The notes under the pieces were generated by a model, which did no database searches, was not told the origin of the DNA, and saw only the letters and a program-made list of their open reading frames with translations. DNA of 64,000 nucleotides from positions 19,568 to 83,567 of the forward strand of contig JANXBY010000008.1 in assembly GCA_025060455.1 (NCBI GenBank), read 5' to 3'. Position 1 is the stretch's first letter; every line of letters begins with the position of its first letter. This DNA is from Armatimonadota bacterium. GTDB lineage: Bacteria > Sysuimicrobiota > Sysuimicrobiia > Sysuimicrobiales > Sysuimicrobiaceae. Of the stretch, positions 34,015 to 42,196 are shown in pieces. The position numbers were made by a program, and so were the translations under genes.

Positions 34015-34980
34015 TCAGTATCCTGCTTCCCTATCTACCACGTTGCGCAGCGGCTCTCCCGCCAGGTACCGCCGCAGGTTGTCGCAGAACAGCTCCACCA
34101 CGCGGTCCATGTACCCCCGGAAGCTGCCTGCCACGTGCGGGCTCAGCAGCACGTTGGGGAGCTCCCACAGGGGGCTTTCCGGAGGCAGGGGTTCGCACGT
34201 GAAGGTGTCGAGGGCAGCCCCCCTCAGCCGCCCCTCCCGCAGCGCTTCCACCAGGGCCGCCTCGTCTACGAGAGCGCCCCGCCCGACATTCACCAGCACC
34301 GCGTCGGGCTTCATCCACCTCAGCTGCTCGCGCCCCACGAGGCCCCGGGTGGAGGGGACCAGGGGCAAGGCCAGAACCACGTAGTCCGAGCTCTCCAGGA
34401 GCTCCCGCAGCCCCTCCGGACCCACCACCCGGTCCACGAACGGCACCGGTTCAGGACGCCGCCGCAGGCCCAACACCCGCGCCCCGCAGGCCTTGCACAG
34501 CCGCGCCACCTCCTTGCCCACGGCCCCCAGCCCCACGACCCCCACCGTGCTGGCCGACAGCTGGCCACCCTCCTCCCGCTGCCACCGCCGGTGGCGCTGG
34601 TGCTCCAGGTGCACGTGCAGGTTGCGGGCGAACATGAGGAGCCAACCCAGCACGTGTTCGGCCATGGGGGTCGCATGCACGCCCCGGCTGTTGGTGATCA
34701 GCACCTCTGACCGCCACAGGGCACCCCCCAAGAGGTGGTCCACCCCCGCGGACGTGACGTGCACCCACCGCAGCCGCGCGGCCCTCGCCACCCAAGCGTC
34801 CGGAACCGCCCAGGTGACCAGGATGTCCGCCTCGGGCAGGTGCGGTTCCACCTCCTCCCGCCGGACCGCCCGTACCTCTACCCCTCGGCCGCAGCTGCGG
34901 ACACTGTCCACGTGGTGCGGCTGCACCCGGGCGGTGCACAGGACGGTAACCGGTGCCGCGGAAGGAGCCCTACACACCAT
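34015..34980 (-). CDS. D-2-hydroxyacid dehydrogenase
   Basis: This is a 321-residue NAD(P)-dependent oxidoreductase of the D-isomer-specific 2-hydroxyacid dehydrogenase family. It has LRWVHVTSAGVDHLLGG near 68-84, the Rossmann motif VGVVGLGAVGKEVARL near 145-160, and VNVGRGALVDEAALVEAL near 230-247 with catalytic Arg. The Glu is in LDTFTCEPLPPESPLW and the His in SPHVAGSF near 285-292. It resembles the broad GyaR-like subgroup acting on unknown 2-oxo acids, not SerA, because the C-terminal ACT domain is missing. ATG at 34980 overlaps the lysS stop by 11 bases. Confidence 0.9.
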   Translation of the reverse strand: MVCRAPSAAPVTVLCTARVQPHHVDSVRSCGRGVEVRAVRREEVEPHLPEADILVTWAVPDAWVARAARLRWVHVTSAGVDHLLGGALWRSEVLITNSRGVHATPMAEHVLGWLLMFARNLHVHLEHQRHRRWQREEGGQLSASTVGVVGLGAVGKEVARLCKACGARVLGLRRRPEPVPFVDRVVGPEGLRELLESSDYVVLALPLVPSTRGLVGREQLRWMKPDAVLVNVGRGALVDEAALVEALREGRLRGAALDTFTCEPLPPESPLWELPNVLLSPHVAGSFRGYMDRVVELFCDNLRRYLAGEPLRNVVDREAGY

Positions 34981-36574
34981 GGCCGACCGGCTGCCGGCCG
35001 GAAGCTTCCCGCAGGCGGCGCACCACGAACTCCCGCCCCAGGGTAGCCAGCAGCGCCCCGGCCTGCGGCCCGCTGTCCTTGCCGAGGAACGCCACGTACA
35101 CCGCCCCGAAGGCCTCCTTGGCCGAAAGGCCCAGCTCCGCCTTCAGGGTGTGGATGGCAGCCTGCACCACCTCGGGCTCGAGGGCAGCGCCCTCCAGGTG
35201 GTCCGCCAGACGGGCCAACAACTCCCGCTGCGCGGCGGTGAGGTCCGCGCACTCCGCGGGCACGGCCTCGCGGACCGCGATGCGGTAGTGGGACGGAGCC
35301 CACTTTTCCAGCCAGCGGCGCGCGTCCTCCACCCGCGCCCCCAGCTCCTCCCGGTCCGCGTCCGTGAGGGGGCCGCCTTTTTCCCGCTCCACCTGCTCTT
35401 CCACCCGCACGTGCGGCATCTGCACCCAGAAGGCCACCTTCGAAAACCGAGGCCGCACGAAGGGTTGCGGAGGGGTGGGCTTGAGCCATGCGTAGTGGAA
35501 GGTCCTGGCCAGGTCGCGCACGTCCTGCACCTCGCCCGGCGTCCGGGCGGGCAGCTGCCCGAAGTACGCCGCCGCCGCCCGGTCGTACTCGTCGTACAGG
35601 CGCGGGATGGCGTCTCCGCTGGGGTCGAAGTCGATGGCGGTCCGGTAGTAGGCCCGCACCACCAGAAACCGCACGAGCTCGGGCCGCAGCACCTGCAGCA
35701 GCTCCCGGGCGCCGACCCCGCCCCGGCTGCTGGCCATCTTCTTCCCGCCCAGGAGGAAGAACTCGTACGGGATGGGGAACGGGACCTCCACCCCGAAGAT
35801 CCTCCGGGCCACCGCCGACGCGGTGTCGTGGCTGCCGCCCCGGGTCATGTGGTCCTTGCCGGCGCCCTCCACCTTGACCCCGAACAGCGCCCACTTCGCG
35901 GCCCACTCCGTGCGGTACGCGAGCTTCGCGCCTCCCCGGAAGGGCACCCGGCGGCCGCGGTGGCCGCACCCCTGGGCCCAGGTCACCTTGTACGGCCGGC
36001 ACTCGTAGGTCACCTGCTGCCCGTCCCAACCCAACACCACCGTGGTGCCGATGCGGCCGCACGCCTCGCACAACACCTGCACCGGGTGGCGCTCCGCGCG
36101 CCGGCTGCCCGTGATCTCCCGTTCGATGGCCACGATCTCCGCAGCCCGGTCCAGGGCGGTGCGCAGGGCCGGGTCGAACGCCCCGCTCCGGTACAGGTGG
36201 CTGGTGCGGTAGGTTTGCGGCTCGCAGCCCACCGCCCGGAACACGGACTCAAACTCGCCGGCGAAGTGGTCCGCGAAGCTCCGCGCGTCTCCCTCGTGCC
36301 AGGGGACGTCGCAGAGGGGCTTCCCCATGTGCGGGCGGTAGGCCTCCTCCGGTACGGAGGGTGGAATCCCGTCCAGCGGGTCGAAGTCGTCGAACCCGTA
36401 TAGGAACTCCACGGGATACCCGCGCTCCCGCAACCCGCGCGCCACCGCGTCGTGCAGGATCACCCCCCGCAAGGACCCCACGTGCGCGGGACCGGAGGGT
36501 GTCCACGCGTCGTTCACCACGTACGGCGCGGACCGCTCCTCACAGATGCGTTCGACGAGGACGTCTACCCACAC
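34970..36574 (-). CDS. lysS: Lysyl-tRNA synthetase, class I (LysK type)
   Basis: This enzyme charges tRNA-Lys but belongs to class I, unrelated to the common class II LysRS. The 534-residue protein has the HIGH-like motif PAHVGSLRG near 30-37, a zinc-binding region with CEACG and GCGHRG near 165-210, the KMSKS-like KMASSRGG near 275-282 and a helical anticodon-binding C-domain. Class I LysRS is usual in archaea but patchy in bacteria (spirochaetes, some alpha-proteobacteria and others). GTG at 36574 keeps the normal N-terminus. It sits between folC and a dehydrogenase gene. No class II lysS is present here; the rest of the genome would need checking. Confidence 0.93.
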   Translation of the reverse strand: MWVDVLVERICEERSAPYVVNDAWTPSGPAHVGSLRGVILHDAVARGLRERGYPVEFLYGFDDFDPLDGIPPSVPEEAYRPHMGKPLCDVPWHEGDARSFADHFAGEFESVFRAVGCEPQTYRTSHLYRSGAFDPALRTALDRAAEIVAIEREITGSRRAERHPVQVLCEACGRIGTTVVLGWDGQQVTYECRPYKVTWAQGCGHRGRRVPFRGGAKLAYRTEWAAKWALFGVKVEGAGKDHMTRGGSHDTASAVARRIFGVEVPFPIPYEFFLLGGKKMASSRGGVGARELLQVLRPELVRFLVVRAYYRTAIDFDPSGDAIPRLYDEYDRAAAAYFGQLPARTPGEVQDVRDLARTFHYAWLKPTPPQPFVRPRFSKVAFWVQMPHVRVEEQVEREKGGPLTDADREELGARVEDARRWLEKWAPSHYRIAVREAVPAECADLTAAQRELLARLADHLEGAALEPEVVQAAIHTLKAELGLSAKEAFGAVYVAFLGKDSGPQAGALLATLGREFVVRRLREASGRQPVGHGV

Positions 36575-36616
36575 GACGACTCCGCACCACAGCCCTGCGC
36601 GCTCCCGAGGCGGTGT

Positions 36617-37978
36617 TCACGCACGCGCCCCTAAGGATACCCGTGCGGTGGGCACGCGTGCCACCAGCCACCGTCGCGCGGGACCCGCCACGAAGAAGGA
36701 GCCGGTCACCACCAACACGTCCTCGCTCCCGCACCGTGCCAGCCCCTGGGCCACCGCGTCCTCGCAGCCATCCACCGCGTGGACCCGCGGGTGCATGGGG
36801 CGCAGGACCGCCGCCAGCTCCTGAGCCGGCACCGCCCGGACGTGGTGCGGTGTGGTCACCACCACCTCGTCGGCCAGTGGGACGATCTGCTCCGCGGTCG
36901 GCCGGAGCTCGTGGCCCCGGACCATGCCCAGCACCAGCACCACCCGCCGGCCCGCAAACAGCTCTTCTAGGGTTGCCCCCAGGGCGCGCATGGAAGCGGG
37001 GTTGTGGGCCACGTCCACCAGCACCCACGGGTGCTCCGCCAGCAGCTCCTGCCGCGCCGGCCACCGCACCGCCGCCAGGCCCGCGCGCACCGCTTCAGGG
37101 TCCAGCCTCCCTCCGTCCAGAGCCAGCCACGCCTCCGCAGTGGCCACCGCCACCGCAGCGTTGGTGGCCTGATGGCGGCCCAGCAGCGGGACCCCTAGAT
37201 TCGGGTAGCGAGCGCGGGGGGTTTGTACCGACAGCCACACCCCTGTGAGGTCGCTCCGGTCCACCGAGAACGCCACCTCGTCGCCCACCCGCACCCTCCG
37301 CGTTCCCAGCTGCCGGCAGGTCTCCTCCAGCACCTCGTCCGCCTCGGGCAGCTGCGGCGCCGACACCACCAGCCCTCGCGGCCGGATGATGCCGGCCTTC
37401 TCCCCCGCGATCTCCCGCAGCGTGCGCCCGAGCACATCCGTGTGGTCGTACGAGATGGGCGTGATCACCGACACCTCCGGGTGGCAGGCGTTGGTGGCAT
37501 CCAGGCGGCCTCCGATCCCCACCTCCAGGACCGCGCGGTCCACCCGTTGGTCCACGAAGTACCGCACGGCCAGGGCCACGGACACCTCGAAGTACGTGGG
37601 CCTGCCCCACGGGTCCGCGTCGCCCGCCTCCACCGCGGGGACCGTCTCCTGCACCAGCCGGGCGACCGCCTCCTCCGGGATCAGGGCGTCGTTGATCCGG
37701 ATCCGCTCCCGGTAATCCTCCAGGTGCGGCTTGGAGTACAGCCCCACCCGCTGGCCGTGGGCCTGCAGAATGGACACTAGCATGGCCGCGGTGGAGCCCT
37801 TGCCCTTGGTGCCCGCCACCAGCACCGTCCGGAGATGGTCCTGCGGGTCGCCCACGCGGCGCAGGAGGGCCTGGATCCGCTGCAGCTTGATCTGCGCGTA
37901 GGCCATGGCGGTGCGCTCGTAGTTCAGCAGCCCTTCCAGCCAATCGAGGGCCTGGACGTACGACCAGCTTTCCCTCAC
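36617..37978 (-). CDS. folC: Folylpolyglutamate / dihydrofolate synthase
   Basis: FolC adds glutamate to folates (and to dihydropteroate in bifunctional forms). The 453-residue protein has GTKGKGSTAAMLVSIL near 52-67 (P-loop), SKPHLEDYRERIRIND near 78-93, EVGIGGRLDATNA near 142-154, HTDVLGRTLREIAGEKAGI near 170-188 and the Mur-ligase ending VVTGSFFVAG. GTG at 37978 has GGAGG 6 bases upstream and overlaps the folD stop as GTGA. With folP at the left edge, folD next door and ftcD, it shows a complete THF branch in this region. Confidence 0.95.
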   Translation of the reverse strand: MRESWSYVQALDWLEGLLNYERTAMAYAQIKLQRIQALLRRVGDPQDHLRTVLVAGTKGKGSTAAMLVSILQAHGQRVGLYSKPHLEDYRERIRINDALIPEEAVARLVQETVPAVEAGDADPWGRPTYFEVSVALAVRYFVDQRVDRAVLEVGIGGRLDATNACHPEVSVITPISYDHTDVLGRTLREIAGEKAGIIRPRGLVVSAPQLPEADEVLEETCRQLGTRRVRVGDEVAFSVDRSDLTGVWLSVQTPRARYPNLGVPLLGRHQATNAAVAVATAEAWLALDGGRLDPEAVRAGLAAVRWPARQELLAEHPWVLVDVAHNPASMRALGATLEELFAGRRVVLVLGMVRGHELRPTAEQIVPLADEVVVTTPHHVRAVPAQELAAVLRPMHPRVHAVDGCEDAVAQGLARCGSEDVLVVTGSFFVAGPARRWLVARVPTARVSLGARA

Positions 37979-38835
37979 CGGGCACCTCCCTCCACCTGCA
38001 GCCTCGCCGCCTCCAGGGTGTTGCGCAGCAGCATGGCCACCGTCATGGGGCCCACGCCACCCGGGACCGGGGAGAGCCAGCCCGCCACCTGACGCACACC
38101 TTCGAAGTCCACGTCGCCCACGATCCGGTCGCCCTGGCGCGTAATCCCCACGTCGATCACCACCGCGCCCGGCTTCACCATCTCCGCGGTCACCAGGCCC
38201 GGCCTGCCCACCGCCACCACCAGGACGTCCGCCTGGCGTGTGTGGCCTGCCAGATCCCGGGTGCGGGAGTGGCACAGGGTGACGGTGGCGTGCTCCGCCA
38301 GCAGCAGCAGCGCCGTGGGCTTGCCCACCAGGTTGCTGCGCCCCACCACCACCGCCCTCGCGCCCGCCAACCGTACGCCCGTGGAGCGCACCAGCTCCAG
38401 CACCCCCAGCGGGGTGCACGGGACCAGCTGCGGCCTACCTAGGCTGAGACGGCCCATGTTGTACGGGCTCAGGCCGTCCACGTCCTTTCGGGGGTCCAGC
38501 CGATCGAACACCGCCTCCGGGTCCAGTTGCTCGGGCAAGGGCAGCTGGGGGAGGATGCCGTGTACATCCTCCCGCCCGTTCAGACGGTCCACCAGCTCCA
38601 GCAGCTCTCCCTGCGTGGTGTGGGCGGGAAGGTGGAAGGTCTCCGACCGGATGCCAACCTGTCCTGCGGCGCGGGCCTTGTTCCGTACGTACAGGGCGGA
38701 GGCAGGGTCGTCGCCCACCAGGATGGCGGCAAGGGCGGGGCTTGTGCCGTGCCGAGCGGTGAACGCCTCCACCTCCCGGCGGACCTCGTCGCGGATGCGC
38801 GCGGCCAGGGCGCGACCGTCCAGGATCTCGGCCAT
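37975..38835 (-). CDS. folD: Methylene-THF dehydrogenase / cyclohydrolase
   Basis: FolD interconverts 5,10-methylene-THF and 10-formyl-THF. The 286-residue protein has the catalytic Tyr and Lys in SALYVRNKARAA near 46-57, GILPQLPLPEQLD near 93-105 (usually ILVQLPLP), KDVDGLSPYNMG near 116-127 and the Rossmann motif VVVGRSNLVGKPTALLLL near 160-177. The C-terminal PVPGGVGPMTVAMLL near 260-274 is also present. It starts the folD-folC-lysS-dehydrogenase-EF-G-like unit. ATG at 38835. Confidence 0.96.
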   Translation of the reverse strand: MAEILDGRALAARIRDEVRREVEAFTARHGTSPALAAILVGDDPASALYVRNKARAAGQVGIRSETFHLPAHTTQGELLELVDRLNGREDVHGILPQLPLPEQLDPEAVFDRLDPRKDVDGLSPYNMGRLSLGRPQLVPCTPLGVLELVRSTGVRLAGARAVVVGRSNLVGKPTALLLLAEHATVTLCHSRTRDLAGHTRQADVLVVAVGRPGLVTAEMVKPGAVVIDVGITRQGDRIVGDVDFEGVRQVAGWLSPVPGGVGPMTVAMLLRNTLEAARLQVEGGAR

Positions 38836-38915
38836 GCTGCAGGCTCCCTCCGAAAGGCGCGGGTGCGCTGCCCGACGCCGGGCAACCGAACCCTACCTTA
38901 CCACAGGGGGACCCC

Positions 38916-39644
38916 TCAGGGCCCACGGGGTGCGGGGGCGAAGTCCGCACAGACGCGGCAGGCCGCCTGCGGGTCGCTGCTCACCACCACGTCGTCCGCG
39001 TTGACCACCACCGCCCGCAGGTTGAACCGAACCGGCCAGTCCTTCTGGGTGACCACCGGGTTGAAGCGCCGCTCCAGCTCCTTCACCACCGCTTCCGGCA
39101 CCGGGAGTCCGTTGACCCGCAGGCGGTCCACCCGGAAGTACAGCTCGGGGCCTCCGTTCACCACGAACACGCCCCGCAGGTCCATCGGCAGCTGCGCTCC
39201 CCAGAGAGGAACCACGCCCCGCCCGTACACCCAACCCCGCTCGCTCCACAGGCGCACGCGCTGACCCGGGGTTAGCTGGGAGAAGAACAGCTCCAGGCTG
39301 TCAAAGGTGACCCGCAGGTGGAGGGCGGTGTCGCGGACTCCGTCCAGCTGGAACTGTCCCCGCCGCAGGGCCTGGGGGTTGAAGCTGGCACCCACCAGCC
39401 TCACCCACGCCTCGTCCACCCGGAAGCCGCCGGTCAGGGCGGCCCGGGCCGCGTATATGGTCACCCGGGCGTAGCCGCCTTCGTACAGGTCGGGGACCGC
39501 ATCCAGCCGGAGGACTCGGGCGTCCCGGAAGAAGCTGGCCACCGCCTGGCGCAGGAGCGGGTCGTCCTGGGATGCGGCAGGCTGCGTGGGCACCAAACCG
39601 GCCAGGGCGAGCAGGATCAGGGCGGCGAAGGTCCTGCGCCGCAC
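38916..39644 (-). CDS. LmeA-like (DUF2993) phospholipid-binding protein
   Basis: This secreted protein of about 242 residues has a signal peptide (RRRTFAALILLALAGLVPTQPAASQ) followed by a domain resembling LmeA/DUF2993 proteins. These are BPI-like tubular lipid-binding proteins best known from actinobacterial mannan synthesis. Supporting stretches are ARVTIYAARAALTGGFRVDEAWVRL, HLRVTFDSLELFF and NGLPVPEAVVKELERRFNP near 195-213. The frame runs back into the tRNA-Gly gene, so GTG at 39644 is the sensible start. It probably shares a transcript with the two tRNAs upstream. Confidence 0.78.
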   Translation of the reverse strand: MRRRTFAALILLALAGLVPTQPAASQDDPLLRQAVASFFRDARVLRLDAVPDLYEGGYARVTIYAARAALTGGFRVDEAWVRLVGASFNPQALRRGQFQLDGVRDTALHLRVTFDSLELFFSQLTPGQRVRLWSERGWVYGRGVVPLWGAQLPMDLRGVFVVNGGPELYFRVDRLRVNGLPVPEAVVKELERRFNPVVTQKDWPVRFNLRAVVVNADDVVVSSDPQAACRVCADFAPAPRGP

Positions 39645-39722
39645 CCGAGTCCCCGCCGAAGCCGGCGTTGCACGAACCGTGCCCGAAGCGGCCACGCGCC
39701 CGTCCCAGCCGGTGGGGTGGGC

Positions 39723-39796
39723 TGGAGCGGGAGACGGGAATCGAACCCGCACCACCAGCTTGGAAGGCTGGGGCTCTACCATTGAGCTACTCCCGC
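39723..39796 (-). tRNA. tRNA-Gly(TCC)
   Basis: Acceptor GCGGGAG/CTCCCGC, anticodon stem CCAGC/GCTGG around CTTCCAA, T-loop TTCGATT, encoded CCA. It lies 28 bases after tRNA-Tyr. Confidence 0.96.
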
Positions 39797-39824
39797 CCCC
39801 GAAACAGCCTCGGGCGCGCACACC

Positions 39825-39911
39825 TGGTGGGCGGGGAAGGATTCGAACCTCCGAAGGCGTGCAGCCAGCTGATCTACAGTCAGCCCCCTTTGTCCGCTCG
39901 GGCACCCGCCC
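39825..39911 (-). tRNA. tRNA-Tyr(GTA)
   Basis: Acceptor GGGCGGG/CCCGCCC, anticodon stem GCTGA/TCAGC around CTGTAGA, a long variable arm (class II tRNA) and encoded CCA. Length 87 with CCA. Confidence 0.95.
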
Positions 39912-39922
39912 AACCACCTGCG

Positions 39923-39951
39923 ATTCTAGGTTTGAAGGCTTCCGGGGTCAA
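39923..39951 (-). promoter_or_regulatory. Promoter of tRNA-Tyr-tRNA-Gly-lmeA unit
   Basis: TTGACC (39951-39946), a 17-base spacer and TAGAAT (39928-39923), ending 11 bases before the tRNA-Tyr 5' end. Confidence 0.7.
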
Positions 39952-39977
39952 GAAACCGGCAGCCGCACCCGGAGCGG

Positions 39978-40339
39978 TTAGCAGGGTTGGCTAGCCAGCT
40001 GCTCGCGCAGGTACTCCGCCAAGACCAGGGCGTTGTTGTGCCGCTGTCTCGGGCCGCGAACAGCAGCGTCACGTTGCCCGCGCGGGCCCGCTGCACCAGC
40101 TACGCCACCCCCTCCCGGTGCTGCTCCAGCTCCTGGTGGTACCGGCGCCGGAACTCCTCCCACCGGCGTGGGTCGTGACCGAACCACCGCCGCAGGCTGT
40201 CGCTGGCAGCCGGCTCCCGGGCCCACAGGTCCACGCGGGCCGCCTCCTCGGAAAGCCCCCGCGGCCACAGCCGGTCCACCAGGACCCGGAACCCGTCTGA
40301 GGGTTCGGGTGGGTCGTACACCCGACGCACCCGGATCAT
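39978..40339 (-). pseudogene. DUF488 (YeaO-like) gene with nonsense and frameshift lesions
   Basis: The N-terminal part from ATG 40339 is a clear DUF488 protein (RRVYDPPEPSDGFRVLVDRLWPRGL, WFGHDPRRWEEFRRRY), but it stops at TAG 40102-40100 after HREGVA. The same frame continues as LVQRARAGNVTLLFAARD, the expected next segment, so the TAG replaces a sense codon (GAG would fit). A second lesion, a missing base near 40041-40049, throws the end HNNALVLAEYLREQL into another frame, which ends at TAA 39980-39978. Two separate defects favour a true pseudogene over one sequencing error. Confidence 0.85.
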
Positions 40340-40436
40340 CCCCTCGATTATCCCCGGGCCTGTCCCTGCGCGCACCCTGGACCCACGCGGCCTGCAGGTG
40401 CAAAAATGGTTCGCGGACGTCTGTCGGGAGGTCGGC

Positions 40437-40823
40437 ATGGCGGCGGTTGTCGGAGTGCTGCTGGCCCTGTTCCTCATGGGCAGCGCGGTGTACGTGGCGT
40501 GGCGGTTGGGTGCCCTCACCTGGCAGCAGGCAGTCGAAGAGGTAGACCGGGAGCTGTCCGGCGAAGTCCCCATCCCGCGGCCAGACCTGGTCCTGGACGT
40601 GGGGGACCACAACCCGCCCGCGCGCCTTTCGTGGAACTGGGCCGCCGCCCTGCTGGGGCCCTTTTGGTACCTGTGGCGGGGGCTGTGGGCGCACTTCTGC
40701 GCCCTCACCGCCGTGGTTCTGCTCACGGGAGGGCTGCTGGCGCCCTTCGTGTGGCTGTACTGCGCCCTGAAGGCCAACGAGGACCTGTGGGAGCTCCGCA
40801 AGGCCCGCTGGAGCGCGTACTGA
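40437..40823 (+). CDS. DUF2628-like membrane protein
   Basis: This 128-residue protein has an N-terminal hydrophobic segment (VVGVLLALFLMGSAVYVAW), a short soluble link and the NWAAALLGPFWYLWRGLW motif near 75-92 typical of DUF2628-like small membrane proteins. A second hydrophobic segment and YCALKANEDLW complete it. ATG at 40437 has GGGAGG 5 bases upstream; an upstream GTG (40398) in frame lacks one. Function unknown. It converges on era across two small GC palindromes. Confidence 0.78.
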   Translation: MAAVVGVLLALFLMGSAVYVAWRLGALTWQQAVEEVDRELSGEVPIPRPDLVLDVGDHNPPARLSWNWAAALLGPFWYLWRGLWAHFCALTAVVLLTGGLLAPFVWLYCALKANEDLWELRKARWSAY

Positions 40824-40844
40824 GGGTGGCAGGGCCCGGGCCCC

Positions 40845-41789
40845 TCAGCGCTGAGGGTACAGCCGCCGGAGGAAGCCCTCCTTCCGGCGCCAGTCCTCGG
40901 TGACCTTCACCCAAAGGTCCAGGTAGACCGGCCCGCCCACCCACGCCTCCACCTCCGGCCGCGCGCGCCGGCCGATCTCCCGGATCACCCGTCCGCCCGC
41001 CCCCACTAGGATCTTTTTCTGAGACGGCCGCTCCACGTGCAGAGTGGCCCGGATGTACGTAACGCCGCCTTCCTCCGCCTTCCGGAACTCCTCCAGCTCC
41101 ACCGCGATGGCGTGCGGCACCTCTTCCCGGGTGAGCTCCATGGCCTTCTCCCGGATGATTTCCCGCACCAGGGCCTGCACCGGCTGGTCCGTCAGGTCGT
41201 CCGCGGTGAAGTACGGTGGCCCTTCCGGTAGCCGCCGGACCAGGGCCTCTACCAGCCCGTCCAGCCCGTCGCCCCGCAGCGCACTGGTGCGCAACACCTC
41301 CTCGGGGTGCAGGCGCTGTGCCAGCCACCGTTCCCACGTGCCCATGTCCTCCTCGGTGGCCACGTCGCGCTTGTTCAGGGCCACCAGCAGCGGGACCCGC
41401 ACCCCTCGAGCGGCCTGTGCGGCCTCCTCCGCCTCCTCCCCGGGCGTCCGGGAGGCGTCCAGGACCAGCAGGGCGACATCCACGTCCTCCAGGGCCTTGC
41501 GGGCTTCTCGGACCATCTGCTCGCCCAGCTTGTGACGGGGGCGGTGCAGCCCCGGGGTGTCTACGAACACCACCTGCGCGTGGGGGAGCGTGAGGATCCC
41601 GCGCAAGGGGCTTCGCGTGGTCTGGGGCACGGGTGTGGTGATGGCCACCTTGGCACCCACCAGGGCGTTCAGCAACGTGGACTTGCCGCTGTTGGGAGGG
41701 CCGAACAGCGCCACGAACCCGGAGCGGTGCCCGGGCATCCCCTGCTGCGGCCCTGTGGGCTGGACCACGGCCGTGGTGCCTTCGGTCAC
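40845..41789 (-). CDS. era: GTPase Era
   Basis: Era binds the 3' end of 16S rRNA and helps 30S maturation. The 314-residue protein has G1 FGPPNSGKSTLLN near 29-41, G2 region ITTPVPQTTRSPLRG, G3 VDTPGLHRPRHKLG, G4 LNKRD and a C-terminal KH domain (YIRATLHVERPSQKKILVGAGGRVIREIGRRAR). GTG at 41789 overlaps the cdd stop as GTGA; ATG at 41738 is an alternative that would give the more usual short N-terminus. It ends the long arginine-to-era gene run. Confidence 0.95.
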   Translation of the reverse strand: MTEGTTAVVQPTGPQQGMPGHRSGFVALFGPPNSGKSTLLNALVGAKVAITTPVPQTTRSPLRGILTLPHAQVVFVDTPGLHRPRHKLGEQMVREARKALEDVDVALLVLDASRTPGEEAEEAAQAARGVRVPLLVALNKRDVATEEDMGTWERWLAQRLHPEEVLRTSALRGDGLDGLVEALVRRLPEGPPYFTADDLTDQPVQALVREIIREKAMELTREEVPHAIAVELEEFRKAEEGGVTYIRATLHVERPSQKKILVGAGGRVIREIGRRARPEVEAWVGGPVYLDLWVKVTEDWRRKEGFLRRLYPQR

Positions 41790-42196
41790 GACCGGTGTTC
41801 CCGGGGGCTGCGGAAGGCCCGGGGCAGCAGGTCGGGGAAGGAGTACACCCGCGCCCGGCCCTGCCGCGTCAGGACCACGAACTGAGTGCCGAACTCCGCC
41901 ATCACCTGCCGGCACGCCCCGCACGGCGCGAGCTCGCGCCCGTCTGGCCCGGCCACCGCCACCGCCACCACCCGCCGCGCGCCCTCGGACACCGCCTTGT
42001 GGATGGCCACCCGCTCCGCGCAGTTGGACAGCCCGTACGACCCGCACTCCACGTTGCATCCGGTGTACACCCGCCCGCGGTCGTCCAGGACCGCGGCGCC
42101 CACCCGGAAACGGGAGTACGGTGCGTAGGCGAACTGCCGCGCGCGCCGGGCAGCCCGGGCCAGAGCCTGTGCGGTGCCCCGATCCAGCTCCCTCAC
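41786..42196 (-). CDS. cdd: Cytidine deaminase
   Basis: Cdd deaminates cytidine and deoxycytidine in pyrimidine salvage. The 136-residue protein is the small homotetrameric type. It has YAPYSRFRVGAAVLDD near 24-39, the zinc motif NCAERVAIHKA near 58-68 (Cys-Ala-Glu) and PCGACRQVMAEFG near 91-103. GTG at 42196 overlaps the hlyC-like stop, and its own stop overlaps era, so three genes are chained by GTGA overlaps. Confidence 0.95.
   Translation of the reverse strand: MRELDRGTAQALARAARRARQFAYAPYSRFRVGAAVLDDRGRVYTGCNVECGSYGLSNCAERVAIHKAVSEGARRVVAVAVAGPDGRELAPCGACRQVMAEFGTQFVVLTRQGRARVYSFPDLLPRAFRSPREHRS

Noticed and set aside
40832..40857. Two GC palindromes at the DUF2628-era junction (GGGCCCGGGCCC and CCCTCAGCGCTGAGGG)
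   Set aside because: Perfect but short and without T-runs. They may slow polymerase at the convergent end, but a terminator is not supported.
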